NCBI GenBank assembly: GCA_903900235.1
Contig: CAIUMH010000134.1
Coordinates: 1-64,000 of the forward strand
DNA length: 64,000 nt
Direction: 5' to 3'
From: an uncultured Actinomycetes bacterium
Lineage (GTDB): Bacteria; Actinomycetota; Acidimicrobiia; Acidimicrobiales; RAAP-2
A program made the position numbers and the translations under genes. Below, in pieces: positions 1-10,449 of this stretch. Every line of letters starts with the position of its first letter. The stretch's first letter is position 1. Below the pieces are notes generated by a model that was not told the DNA's origin, did not search any database, and saw nothing but the letters and a program-made list of their open reading frames with translations.

Positions 1-1
1 C

Positions 2-757
2 TTGGACGATGTCCGCCGCGACTTCATCGCCAACGTCAGCCACGAGCTCAAGACTCCAATGGGTGCCCTTGGCCTCTTGGCCGAGACCCTGATGGACGAG
101 CGCGACCGCGACGTGGCCAGCCGGCTCGCTGCGCGCATCCACCACGAGGCCTTCCGGGTCAGTCGGATCATCGACGACCTCCTCGACCTCTCCCGCCTCG
201 AATCCGAGCTCGGCGACCCGAGCGATCCAGTCCCGGTCAACCTCGCCATCTTTGAGTCCATCGACCGGGTCCGATCGAGCGCCGAGCACCGAGGCATCCG
301 CCTCGATGTCGAGGAGCTCGACCCCCCGATCACCATCATCGGCGACCGACGCCAGATCGTCAGTGCCCTGCACGCCTTGCTTGAGAACGCCATCACCTAT
401 GCCGCCGAGGGCTCCGTGGTCTCCCTCACCGGAGCCGTGGGCGAGGCCGACACGCCAGCGAGCCCCGACGGCCGGCCCTCGGCCACCAGCGACTCCGCCC
501 TGCTCCAGAGCGGGCCCGTTGTGCGGCTTTCGGTGACCGATCGTGGGGTGGGAATCCCCGCCGCCGACCTCGAGCGGATCTTCGAGCGCTTCTATCGGGT
601 CGATCGAGGGCGAAGCCGGGAGACCGGGGGGACTGGTCTCGGGCTTTCCATCGTCCGGCACGTGGCAGCCAACCACCATGGCACCGTCGAGGTTGAGTCT
701 CGTGAGGGCGAGGGGTCCACCTTCACCCTGGTTCTGCCGATCCCGAGGATGCCCTGA
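2..757 (+). CDS. Sensor histidine kinase, SenX3/PhoR-like, 5' truncated by window edge
   Basis: H-box VSHELKTPMGAL, N-box ENAITYA, G-boxes DRGVGIP / GGTGLGLSIV; followed directly by an OmpR-type response regulator. Confidence 0.9.
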   Translation: MDDVRRDFIANVSHELKTPMGALGLLAETLMDERDRDVASRLAARIHHEAFRVSRIIDDLLDLSRLESELGDPSDPVPVNLAIFESIDRVRSSAEHRGIRLDVEELDPPITIIGDRRQIVSALHALLENAITYAAEGSVVSLTGAVGEADTPASPDGRPSATSDSALLQSGPVVRLSVTDRGVGIPAADLERIFERFYRVDRGRSRETGGTGLGLSIVRHVAANHHGTVEVESREGEGSTFTLVLPIPRMP

Positions 758-1488
758 TGTCCAAGACCAAGAAGCCCAAGGACCGCGTTCAGGACCGGCC
801 CATCCGCGTGCTGCTCGTCGAGGACGAGTCCTCCTTCATCGAGGCCCTCCAGATCGGCCTCGGCAATGAGGGCTTCGAGGTGACCGTGGCCACTGACGGC
901 GCCCAGGCCCTCGACCTGTTCGAGGAGACGAACCCTGACCTCGTCCTGCTCGACCTGATGATCCCCAAGATCTCCGGCCTCGACGTCTGCCGACAGATCC
1001 GAGCCACGTCGACGACACCCATCATCATGGTGACGGCCAAGTCCGAGGAGATCGACACCGTCGTCGGCCTCGAGGTCGGTGCCGACGACTACGTGACCAA
1101 GCCCTACCGGCTGCGCGAGCTGGTGGCCCGGATGCGCGCCGTTCTGCGCCGCACCTCAGCCGAGCAGGACGTGGCCGACGTCAATGTGGCCGCCGAGACC
1201 GGTGGGCTGCGCCTCGAGCCCGAGACCCGGCGGGCCTTCGTCCGCGGCGACGAGGTCCAGCTGCGGCGCAAGGAGTTCGAGCTGCTCAGACTGCTGATGG
1301 AGAACTCTGGACGAGTGCTGACCCGCGACGTGCTGATCGATCGAATCTGGGGCAGCGACTATGTCGGTGACACCAAGACCTTGGACGTCCACATCAAGCG
1401 GCTCCGCGCTCAGGTCGAGGAAGACCCGAAGGCTCCAACCCTGATCACCACCATCCGAGGGGTCGGCTACCGCTTCGACGGCAGCTGA
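757..1488 (+). CDS. OmpR-family response regulator (RegX3-like)
   Basis: Receiver domain (VEDESSF, LLDLMIPKISG, VTAKSEE, GADDYVTKPY) plus C-terminal winged helix (VLIDRIWGSDYVGDTKTLDVHIKRLR); start overlaps kinase stop. Confidence 0.92.
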   Translation: MSKTKKPKDRVQDRPIRVLLVEDESSFIEALQIGLGNEGFEVTVATDGAQALDLFEETNPDLVLLDLMIPKISGLDVCRQIRATSTTPIIMVTAKSEEIDTVVGLEVGADDYVTKPYRLRELVARMRAVLRRTSAEQDVADVNVAAETGGLRLEPETRRAFVRGDEVQLRRKEFELLRLLMENSGRVLTRDVLIDRIWGSDYVGDTKTLDVHIKRLRAQVEEDPKAPTLITTIRGVGYRFDGS

Positions 1489-1494
1489 CCGGGC

Positions 1495-2805
1495 TCAGGC
1501 GACCGGTACCTCGATCACCAGCTGGCCCTTGAGGTACGGGGCCAACACCTCGGGCAGGTGCACGCTGCCGTCGGCTTGACGGCCGGTCTCGACCAGGGCT
1601 GCCCAGATCCGAGCCCAGGCCAGCGCCGAGCCATTGACCGTGTGGCAGAGCACCGGGCTGCCGCCGGCCGCAGGCCGATAGCGGACATTGGCCCGGCGAG
1701 CCTGGTAATCGCGGAACCAGCTGACGCTCGAGACCTCGAGCCAGCGATCGACGCCGGGTGAGTAGACCTCGAGGTCAAAGGTCCTCGCCGCCGAGCCGCC
1801 GATGTCCCCGCAGCACAGGTCGAGGATCCGATACTCCAACCCCAGGCTCCGCAACAGTCCCTCGGCCCGTTCGAGGATATCGAGGTGGGCCGCGTGGGCC
1901 TGCTCGGCCGTGACGTAGGCGAAGAGCTCGACCTTGTCGAACTCGTGGACCCGGAGCAGGCCGCGAGTGTCGCGGCCGGCGGCCCCAGCCTCGCGGCGGA
2001 AGCAGGCAGTCTGGGCCGTGAAGCGGATGGGCAGATCGGCCTCTGCGAGGATCTCACCACGGTGCATCGAGGTCAGCGGCACCTCGGCGGTCGGGATGGC
2101 CCAGAGGTCATCGCGCTCCATGAGGTAGGCCTCGTCAGAGAACTTCGGAAGGTGGCCCGTCGCGGTCAGCGTCTCGGTCAGGGCGAAGGTCGGAGGTCGG
2201 ATCTCCTCGTAGGCATCGAGATGGGCGTCGAGGGCCAGCTGGCCGAGGCTCCGCAGCAGCCGGGCCCCGAAGCCCCGGTAGAGGGGGAACATCGACCCGG
2301 CGATCTTGGCCCCACGCTCCATGTCGAGCAGGCGCAGCTGCTCGCCCACCTCCCAGTGCGGCACCCGTTGGTGCTCGGCGTAGGTCGGCTCAGGATCGCC
2401 GACGTCGGAACCGGGCCACCAGCGCTCGGTGACCACATTGTCGTCTTCGCTGAGCCCGTCGGGTGCCTCGTCGGCCGGCAGGTTGGGGATGACCAGCAGC
2501 AGGGAGCGCACCTGCTCTCCGACCTCTTCCGCCTCATGGGCCGCCGCACGCTCGGCGTCGCCGAGCTCCCGGCTCCGATCGGCCAGGGCCGAAGCCGCCG
2601 CCTCGTCGCCGACCTTCTTGGCCGCCCCCACCTCTCTCGAGAGCGACTTGACCTCGGCCCGCAGTGCCTCCTGGCGCTGCATCAGGGCCCGGTGGGTGGC
2701 ATCGAGCGCGATGACGGCCTCGATCTCCGAGGCCGGTACACCCCGTCGGGCGAGGGCCGCGGTGACCTGGTCAGGCTCGGAGCGGATGAGATGGAGGTCG
2801 ATCAC
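1495..2805 (-). CDS. serS: Seryl-tRNA synthetase
   Basis: Class II aaRS motifs (FRREAGAAGRDTRGLLRVHEFDKVE; NGSALAWARIWAALVE) and N-terminal coiled coil; probable GTG start at 2805 (VIDLHLIRSEPDQV) rather than the track's 3087. Confidence 0.95.
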   Translation of the reverse strand: MIDLHLIRSEPDQVTAALARRGVPASEIEAVIALDATHRALMQRQEALRAEVKSLSREVGAAKKVGDEAAASALADRSRELGDAERAAAHEAEEVGEQVRSLLLVIPNLPADEAPDGLSEDDNVVTERWWPGSDVGDPEPTYAEHQRVPHWEVGEQLRLLDMERGAKIAGSMFPLYRGFGARLLRSLGQLALDAHLDAYEEIRPPTFALTETLTATGHLPKFSDEAYLMERDDLWAIPTAEVPLTSMHRGEILAEADLPIRFTAQTACFRREAGAAGRDTRGLLRVHEFDKVELFAYVTAEQAHAAHLDILERAEGLLRSLGLEYRILDLCCGDIGGSAARTFDLEVYSPGVDRWLEVSSVSWFRDYQARRANVRYRPAAGGSPVLCHTVNGSALAWARIWAALVETGRQADGSVHLPEVLAPYLKGQLVIEVPVA

Positions 2806-2851
2806 CTCACAAGGGTAACAACGGCGGGCTGCCGGGCCGTATCGTGGAGCC

Positions 2852-3814
2852 ATGGCGGCGAGCATCGTGATCGAAGACCTCGTCGTCCGCCACGGTGAGT
2901 TGACCGCCGTCGACCACCTCTCCCTCGAGGTCGCCGAGGGAGGCGTCATGGCTCTGCTCGGGCCCAATGGCGCCGGCAAGACCTCGACGGTCGAGACCCT
3001 CGAAGGCCTTCGGGCTCCGAGCGCCGGACGGGTCCGGGTCCTCGGCCTCGACCCGATCTCCGAGCGATCCCGGCTCGTGGCCGACATCGGGGTGATGCTC
3101 CAACAGGGTGGCGTCTATCCCGTCATGACCCCGGATCAGGCCCTCCGTCTCTTCGCCGCCTACTACGCCGATCCGCTCGATCCGGCCGACCTCCTCGAGC
3201 GACTTGGACTCGCTGAGGTGGCCGCAACGCCATGGCGACGACTCTCCGGCGGCGAGCAGCAGCGGCTGTCACTCGCCCTCGCCCTCGTGGGGCGGCCCCG
3301 GGTCCTGTTCCTCGACGAGCCGACCGCCGGGGTCGACGTCCACGGTCGAGCCACCATCCGTGAGGTCATCGCCGAGCAGGCGAGCCAGGGGGTCACGATC
3401 TTGCTGACCACCCATGAGATGGCGGAGGCCGAGGCAGTGGCCGATCGGGTGGCCATCATCCACCGCGGCCGCCTGGCGGTCAGCGGAACCATGGACGAGC
3501 TCACCTCTGGTGGGGTCCGCTTCGGAGCCCCGGCCGGCCTCGACGTGGCGGATCTGTCGGCGGCGCTCGGTGCCACGGTGATCGAGACGGTCCCGGGGTC
3601 CTATGCCATCGACGCCGACACCTCCGGATCACTCGTGGGCGACCTCGCCGGGTGGCTGGCCAGCCGGGGCCTCTCGCTCTCCGACCTGCGCAGCGGGGCG
3701 AGCCTGGAAGATGCCTACCGGGCGGTGGTCGGCGAGCTCGCCCTGGCCGAGGCGTCGGTCGATCGGGGCCTCTCGGGCCGGCCTGCGACCAGCGGACGTC
3801 GGAGGCGACGATGA
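2852..3814 (+). CDS. ABC transporter ATP-binding protein
   Basis: Walker A GPNGAGKTS, signature LSGGEQQRLSLA, Walker B VLFLDEP. Confidence 0.93.
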   Translation: MAASIVIEDLVVRHGELTAVDHLSLEVAEGGVMALLGPNGAGKTSTVETLEGLRAPSAGRVRVLGLDPISERSRLVADIGVMLQQGGVYPVMTPDQALRLFAAYYADPLDPADLLERLGLAEVAATPWRRLSGGEQQRLSLALALVGRPRVLFLDEPTAGVDVHGRATIREVIAEQASQGVTILLTTHEMAEAEAVADRVAIIHRGRLAVSGTMDELTSGGVRFGAPAGLDVADLSAALGATVIETVPGSYAIDADTSGSLVGDLAGWLASRGLSLSDLRSGASLEDAYRAVVGELALAEASVDRGLSGRPATSGRRRRR

Positions 3815-4545
3815 AGGCCCTGCTGGCCCAGACTCGAGCCGAGGTCACCATGACGCTCCGGCGCGGAGAGACCCTGCTGCTCACCCTCGGCATCCCCCTC
3901 CTGCTCCTCGTCTTCTTCTCCGAGGTCCGCATCCTGCCCACGCCGGGCATCGCCTCGGTTGACCTCGTGACCCCGGGGATCCTGGCGCTGGCCATCATGT
4001 CGACCTCGATGGTCTCGCTGGGCATCGCCACCGGGTTCGAGCGGGGCTATGGCGTCCTCGAGCGCCTTGGGGTCACACCCCTGGGCCGCGGCCGACTGCT
4101 GGCGGCGAAGATGCTGGCGATCGTGGCCATCGAGGTGCTCCAGGCGCTGTGCATCGTCGGCGTCGGGCTGCTGCTCGGCTGGCACCCCACCGGCGGCCTC
4201 ACCGGAGGTCTCGTGGCGGCGGCGGCCTGCCTGCTCGGCTCGGTGGCCTTCGGAGGGCTTGGCCTGGCGATGGCGGGACGACTGCGGGCCGAGGTGAACC
4301 TCGCCGCTGCCAACGGCCTCTACCTGGTCCTGTTGCTGCTCGGCGGCATGGTGGTGCCACTCTCGTCGCTGCCCGTTGGCATCCGCTCCGTGGCCGAGGT
4401 GCTCCCCGCCGCCGCGCTGTCGAGCACGCTCCATGAGGCCATCGGGCCGGTGTCGGGCTACACCGGGTGCTGGATCGTGCTCGTGGTCTGGGGTCTCGGT
4501 GCTCCGCTGCTCGCCGTGGCGACCTTCCGTTTCCGGGGTGACTGA
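3811..4545 (+). CDS. ABC-2 type transporter permease
   Basis: ATG at 3811 overlaps the ATPase stop; hydrophobic multi-TM ABC-2 protein (MKALLAQTRAEVTMTLRRGETLLLTLGIPLLLL). Confidence 0.88.
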   Translation: MKALLAQTRAEVTMTLRRGETLLLTLGIPLLLLVFFSEVRILPTPGIASVDLVTPGILALAIMSTSMVSLGIATGFERGYGVLERLGVTPLGRGRLLAAKMLAIVAIEVLQALCIVGVGLLLGWHPTGGLTGGLVAAAACLLGSVAFGGLGLAMAGRLRAEVNLAAANGLYLVLLLLGGMVVPLSSLPVGIRSVAEVLPAAALSSTLHEAIGPVSGYTGCWIVLVVWGLGAPLLAVATFRFRGD

Positions 4546-4546
4546 C

Positions 4547-5167
4547 TCAGCGAGCTGAGACGCCGGCCCGGAGGAGGGCTGGGGTGGTGGGTCCTCGGTG
4601 GACACCGGTGACGATCCCTCGGCCATTGACGAAGACCGTCTCGGGTAGGCCAAAGAAGCCGAACTTGCCCGCCGTCACCGCGTAGTCGGGGTCCCGGCCC
4701 ACGGGGAAGTCGATGCCAGTAGAGGCCACGAAGGCCCGAGCGGCCGCGGTGGTGTCCTGGCCGTCAATGCCGATGACTGCCGCCCCACCGGCATCGCCGG
4801 CCGCGATCGCCTTGGCCAGACCGGGCATCTCGCGCTGACAGGGTCCGCACCAGCTGGCGAAGAACACCAGCACCAAGGGTGTGCCATGTCCTCCGCCCGA
4901 TGCCGGGACGGCCACGATGCCGTGGCCGTCGAGGTTGGCCAGGCCGAAGGCCGGGACCCGGTCGCCCACCTTGATCATCGCCGCCGATGTCGATGAGTCG
5001 GTGCTCTGGGTGTGGCGGCCCATCAGGAGCGAGGCGGCACCGATGAGGACCAGCACGATGCCGATCAGGCCCCAGATGATAAGGCCGCGCACGGCCGGTG
5101 GTGACTCGGCCGGAACGACGGCTGCCTCAGTCCCCGCCGGTGGGGCGGGGTCAGTGGGAGCCGACAA
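4547..5167 (-). CDS. TlpA-like membrane-anchored thioredoxin/redoxin
   Basis: N-terminal TM and WCGPC active site (FFASWCGPCQREMPGL). Confidence 0.88.
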   Translation of the reverse strand: MSAPTDPAPPAGTEAAVVPAESPPAVRGLIIWGLIGIVLVLIGAASLLMGRHTQSTDSSTSAAMIKVGDRVPAFGLANLDGHGIVAVPASGGGHGTPLVLVFFASWCGPCQREMPGLAKAIAAGDAGGAAVIGIDGQDTTAAARAFVASTGIDFPVGRDPDYAVTAGKFGFFGLPETVFVNGRGIVTGVHRGPTTPALLRAGVSAR

Positions 5168-6083
5168 GGTTCGCCACCAGCACGTCGGCGGCCATGGCCA
5201 CGAAGAGCAGAGTCAGATACGTGATGGAGAAGTGGAAGATCTTCATCGCCGCCTTCTCTCCCGCCTCGCCCCGCTTGGCCTGCTGATAGAGCCGCATGGT
5301 CATCACGATGAAGCCGAGGTTGAGCACCAGCGCCACCACTGCATAGAGCAGACCGAGATCGGCCACCGGGCCGAGCAGCATGGTGCAGGCCGCCAGGGCG
5401 ATCGTGTAGATCAGCATCTCGAGGCTGGTGCGCTCCATCGAGGCCACCACCGGCAGCATCGGCACATCGGCCGCCGCGTAGTCGTCGCGATAGCGCACGG
5501 CCAGAGCCCAGAAGTGAGGTGGCGTCCAGATGAAGATGGCCAGGAACATCAGCACCGGTGCCCACGCCAGCGAGTCGGTCACCGCCGACCAGCCGACCAG
5601 GACCGGCACCGCTCCTGCCGCTCCGCCGATCACGATGTTCTGTGAGCTACGACGCTTGAGCCAGATCGTGTACACGAAGACATAGAAGAGGGTGGCCGAG
5701 ACCGCCAAGACGGCCGAGAGCAGGTTGACCAGGCCCCAGAGCTCAACGAAGGCCAGGATCTCTAGGCCGATGGCGAAGATGAGTGCCGCCCGAGGCGTCA
5801 TCACGCCGGTGACGAGGGGTCGCTTCTTGGTCCGCTCCATGAGCCGGTCGATGTCGCGGTCGATCACCATGTTCATGGCATTGGCACCACCGGCGGCCAG
5901 GGTACCTCCCACCAGGGTCTCGAGCACCAGCCAGATCGACGGCCAGCCCTTCTGGGCCACCACCATGGTCGGTACCGTCGTCACCAGCAGCAGCTCGATG
6001 ATCCGGGGCTTTGTGAGCGCCACGTAGCCCGCGACGGTGGTCCGCCATGAACTCGTGGGTGCCTCGAAGACCTCTGCGACCAT
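5151..6083 (-). CDS. ctaB: Protoheme IX farnesyltransferase
   Basis: UbiA/CtaB motif NMVIDRDIDRLMERTKKRPLV; divergent from ctaA; start probably 6083 (or 6104). Confidence 0.93.
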   Translation of the reverse strand: MVAEVFEAPTSSWRTTVAGYVALTKPRIIELLLVTTVPTMVVAQKGWPSIWLVLETLVGGTLAAGGANAMNMVIDRDIDRLMERTKKRPLVTGVMTPRAALIFAIGLEILAFVELWGLVNLLSAVLAVSATLFYVFVYTIWLKRRSSQNIVIGGAAGAVPVLVGWSAVTDSLAWAPVLMFLAIFIWTPPHFWALAVRYRDDYAAADVPMLPVVASMERTSLEMLIYTIALAACTMLLGPVADLGLLYAVVALVLNLGFIVMTMRLYQQAKRGEAGEKAAMKIFHFSITYLTLLFVAMAADVLVANLVGSH

Positions 6084-6165
6084 GGTGTCTGAGCATAGGG
6101 CCATCCCGATGTACCCGCCTCGCTGGAAGAACTTGTCGTCAAGCCCGGTGTGTAGGGTCGATGGG

Positions 6166-7128
6166 GTGAGCCGCTCCTCGACCACCACGCGCCTGATCGC
6201 AAGCCCCCAGACGGTGACCCGACTCTCGCTGGCCTCGTTCATCGGTCTGGCGCTGATCGTGGTCTCTGGCGCTGCCGTCCGGCTCACTGGCTCGGGCCTC
6301 GGCTGTCCGGACTGGCCCACCTGCTACCGCAACCGGCTCACCGTGTCGACGTCGCTGCACCCTCTGATCGAGTTCTCCAACCGCATGGTGACCGTGTTCC
6401 TGGTGGTGGTCATCGCCGCCCTGGTCATCGCCGCCCACCGCCGAACGGTGAGGCGCCGTGATCTGATCTGGCTCAGCTGGGGTCTGGTCGGAGGCGTCGT
6501 CGGCGATGCCGTCCTCGGTGGCATCGTCGTCTACACGAAGCTGAACCCCTACCTCGTCATGGTCCACATGTGGTTCTCGCTGGCCCTGCTGAGCCTCGGT
6601 GTCGTGCTCTACCACCGCTCACGCTACGACTATGCCCCCCAAGCGCGCGCCGAGATCGTAAGCCCAGCGACCCGCAAGGTGGCGTGGCTGCTCGACGGGA
6701 TCTTCGTGCTGATCGTGATCGCCGGGACCGCCACCACCGGTGCCGGCCCTCACGCCGGCGGCAGCGAGGGCCAGGTCTTGGCCAAGCGCATCCCGGTCGC
6801 GCTGCGCGACATCGTGATGGTCCACTCCTCGCTCGGCGTCATCTTCCTCGGCGTGGTGGCCGGGATGTTCCTCGTCCTCGAGGGCACCGGGGCACCGTCG
6901 AGGCTGCGCGGAGCAGCCAAGCGGCTCCTCATCGTGGGCTTCGCCCAAGGGATCATCGGGTTCGTGCAGTACGCCACGCACCTTCCCCCCCTGCTCGTCG
7001 AGCTCCACGTCCTCGGGGCCACATCGCTGACCATCGGGGTGACCACGTTCCAGTTGACCCAGGTGGCCCGGGACAAGGATCCTGACTACGCCGCCCAACG
7101 AGCGCTAGCTGGGAGTCCCGCCGTCTGA
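6166..7128 (+). CDS. ctaA: Heme A synthase (COX15/CtaA family)
   Basis: GSGLGCPDWPTC, conserved His-bearing TM helices; probable GTG start at 6166. Confidence 0.88.
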   Translation: MSRSSTTTRLIASPQTVTRLSLASFIGLALIVVSGAAVRLTGSGLGCPDWPTCYRNRLTVSTSLHPLIEFSNRMVTVFLVVVIAALVIAAHRRTVRRRDLIWLSWGLVGGVVGDAVLGGIVVYTKLNPYLVMVHMWFSLALLSLGVVLYHRSRYDYAPQARAEIVSPATRKVAWLLDGIFVLIVIAGTATTGAGPHAGGSEGQVLAKRIPVALRDIVMVHSSLGVIFLGVVAGMFLVLEGTGAPSRLRGAAKRLLIVGFAQGIIGFVQYATHLPPLLVELHVLGATSLTIGVTTFQLTQVARDKDPDYAAQRALAGSPAV

Positions 7129-7159
7129 TCGCAATGGGCCCGGGATGACCCGCCGCCGT

Positions 7160-8374
7160 TCAGGCGACGGTGAAGGCCAGGGGAAGCGAAGACGGACCCC
7201 AAATCCCGAAGGACGGAGGCTTCCAGGTCACCGGTCCGGCCAGCTCGACGGTGGCGAAGCGCTCGAGCAGCACCTCGAGCGAGGTCTGCAGCTCGGCGCG
7301 AGCCAGCGCCGCTCCGAGGCAGCGGTGGATGCCCGAACCGAAGGTCATCTGCTCGACCGGCCGGCTCGAGTGGAAGTCGAGCTCGTTCGGGTCCTCGAAG
7401 ACCGCAGGGTCCCGGTTGGCCGCCGCCAGATGGGCCGAGATGAAGGTGCCCTCGGGGAACGTCACCCCGCGGTACTCGACGTCCTCGGCCGCCACCCGGA
7501 CCGTGAGGCGGACCGCTCCGAGATAGCGCAGTGACTCCTCGATGGCCCGCGGGATGAGGCTTCGGTCGGCCCGCAGCTCAGCCCAGCGATCCGGCCGGGT
7601 GGCCAGCACCGCCATCAGGCATCCCAGCTGGTTGCGAGTCGTGTCGGTCCCGGCCATCAGCACGGCCTCGGCCAGCATGCACAGCTCAGAGGTGTCGAGG
7701 CGGTCGCCCTCGGATTCCATGGTGATCAGGTCACTCAGCAGGTCATCGCCCGGCGTCCCTCGGCGCTGCTCGACCAGGGCGGCGATGTAGTCAGCCAAGG
7801 ACCGCGATGCTGCCTCGATGGCTGGGTAGTCCTCGCTGAGGTTCCCGTTGAAGATCTTGAAGATCCCCGTCGCCCACTCACTGAAGAGCCGCCAGTCCTC
7901 AGCCGGCGCCCCAAGCACCTCACAGATGATCGGGATCGGATATGGCTCGCAGACCTCAGCCACCAGCTCGATCCGACCGGCGGCGAGGTGCGGCTCGAGG
8001 AGGTCGCTGATCACCCGGCGCATGGCCGGGCGGTGCCGGTCGGCGGCAGCAGGGGTGAAGGCCGGCGACACGAGGCGTCGAAGCCGGGTGTGCTCGTCGC
8101 CCTCCATGCTCAAGATAGAGGGTCGACGGCTGGCGAAGAATTCACTCTCTGGGCCCTCGACGCCGTTCATCTCCCGGATCCTCGACAGCGCCGAGTGGAA
8201 GCGTCGGTCACGCAAGATGGCGGCCACGTCAGCCTGGTGGAGCACGGCGACACCGAGGTCGGTCCGGGCGATCCAGGACTCGGCGGCGACGCTGTTGGCC
8301 TCCTCGAGTGCCTCCAAGCGATCGAGCTCATCGGTCTTGAGCACGGGCAGGTCGAGGTCGAAGACGGAGGTCAT
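7160..8374 (-). CDS. Cytochrome P450
   Basis: Heme-binding FGSGIHRCLGAALARAE; I-helix AGTDTTRNQ; K-helix ESLR. Confidence 0.95.
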   Translation of the reverse strand: MTSVFDLDLPVLKTDELDRLEALEEANSVAAESWIARTDLGVAVLHQADVAAILRDRRFHSALSRIREMNGVEGPESEFFASRRPSILSMEGDEHTRLRRLVSPAFTPAAADRHRPAMRRVISDLLEPHLAAGRIELVAEVCEPYPIPIICEVLGAPAEDWRLFSEWATGIFKIFNGNLSEDYPAIEAASRSLADYIAALVEQRRGTPGDDLLSDLITMESEGDRLDTSELCMLAEAVLMAGTDTTRNQLGCLMAVLATRPDRWAELRADRSLIPRAIEESLRYLGAVRLTVRVAAEDVEYRGVTFPEGTFISAHLAAANRDPAVFEDPNELDFHSSRPVEQMTFGSGIHRCLGAALARAELQTSLEVLLERFATVELAGPVTWKPPSFGIWGPSSLPLAFTVA

Positions 8375-8461
8375 CTCCTCAGGCTACGCCCGCCGGTCCG
8401 AGCCGGTCGATCGACGCGGGATGGGACGGTCATCTCGAAGCGATACGCTCGCTGCGTCCCT

Positions 8462-8537
8462 GCTCCCATCGTCTAGTGGCCTAGGACGCGGCCCTTTCAA
8501 GGCTGAAACACGGGTTCGAACCCCGTTGGGAGCGCCA
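8462..8537 (+). tRNA. tRNA-Glu (TTC), CCA encoded
   Basis: Acceptor GCTCCCA/TGGGAGC, anticodon loop CTTTCAA, T-arm CGGGTTCGAACCCCG, 3' GCCA. Confidence 0.93.
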
Positions 8538-8603
8538 TGCCTCGCGCCCTGGCGCGCCCGAATCACTGATCCAGCCCACCTCAATGGTCCAAGCGGCATG
8601 TCG

Positions 8604-9521
8604 CTAGGGGGCGGCCAACCCTGCTGGCTCGTCGCTGGCATCCGCCGAGGTCGACCGCTGCCATGGCTTCTTGGTCACGATCAGGAACGTGCACATGGCC
8701 AGGGCCACGAACAAAAGCGTCCACCCGAGCGCCACCGTCGGGAGGCCCACGTACTTGAGCCCAGAGGCCAGCACGGCAAACCCGATGATCGGTCGGATGA
8801 TCCCATCGGGGGCTCGCGACGAGAACAATGAACCGACGATGACCGCTGGGATTGCGCCGATGAGCATCGATGTCGTGACCGAGACCTCGACGTGGCCGAA
8901 GAGCAATGCGCCGCAGGCGGCGGCCACGGTGAGCGGCACGGCCTGGGTGATGTCGGTGCCGACGAGCTTCTTGGCACTGATCGCCGGGTAGAGGAAGAGC
9001 ATCAGGACGATCATCATCGAGCCCGACCCCACCGAGGTCATGCCCACCACGAAGCCACCGATGAGGCCGATGGCCAGGGTCGGCAGCGGCCTGACGACGA
9101 CATCGGCCACCGAACCGGTCCGGGCGTTGTGGCCCCGGCGGTCCATGATCGCTCGGACGACCATCGAGGCCACCCCGACGAGCAGGGCGATGCCGAGGAC
9201 CAGCTGCACGGTGTCCTCCGCTCCGGAGCTGTTACCCAGCAGATGCAGGAGGTAGGCGCCGACGAAGGCGGCCGGGACTGACCCCAGCGCCAGCCACTTG
9301 ACCAAGTGGAGGTTCACCGTGCCTCGGCGAAGGTGCACGGAGGCGCCGAAGGGCTTCATCAGCACGGCGGCGACCAGGTCGCTCGAGATCGCCGTCGAGG
9401 GCTTGACGCCGAAGACCATGATCAACATCGGCGTCATGAGGGCCCCTCCGCCGACGCCCGTCATGCCAACGAGGAGGCCGATCACGGCACTGCCGAGGGC
9501 GATGTACGGGTCGAGGTGCAT
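8604..9521 (-). CDS. TSUP (TauE/SafE) family sulfite/organosulfonate permease
   Basis: Two-fold repeat glycine-rich motifs GVGGGALMTPMLIMVFGVKPSTAISSDL and SVGSGSMMIVLMLFLYP...KLVGTDI; start at MHLDPYIALG (9521). Confidence 0.9.
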   Translation of the reverse strand: MHLDPYIALGSAVIGLLVGMTGVGGGALMTPMLIMVFGVKPSTAISSDLVAAVLMKPFGASVHLRRGTVNLHLVKWLALGSVPAAFVGAYLLHLLGNSSGAEDTVQLVLGIALLVGVASMVVRAIMDRRGHNARTGSVADVVVRPLPTLAIGLIGGFVVGMTSVGSGSMMIVLMLFLYPAISAKKLVGTDITQAVPLTVAAACGALLFGHVEVSVTTSMLIGAIPAVIVGSLFSSRAPDGIIRPIIGFAVLASGLKYVGLPTVALGWTLLFVALAMCTFLIVTKKPWQRSTSADASDEPAGLAAP

Positions 9522-9563
9522 GACGATCTCCTGTCGGTGGGGTTGCGAGGAACGATGATAAAT

Positions 9564-9594
9564 TATTATTTCTAGTGGTTCACTAGAAATAATA
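9564..9594. promoter_or_regulatory. Perfect 14-bp inverted repeat (TATTATTTCTAGTG-GTT-CACTAGAAATAATA), candidate operator
   Basis: Read directly; lies between divergent TSUP and aldolase genes. Confidence 0.7.
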
Positions 9595-9658
9595 GCAGAC
9601 AACACCAAGGTGAACACTCCTCCTACGATGAGAGCGCACGCCGTCACGAGGAGCCTCC

Positions 9659-10441
<783 letters not shown>

Positions 10442-10449
10442 CCTCGCCG

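Noticed and set aside
2806-2851. T-box leader for serS
   Set aside because: Only about 46 bp separate serS from the divergent ABC gene, too short for a T-box
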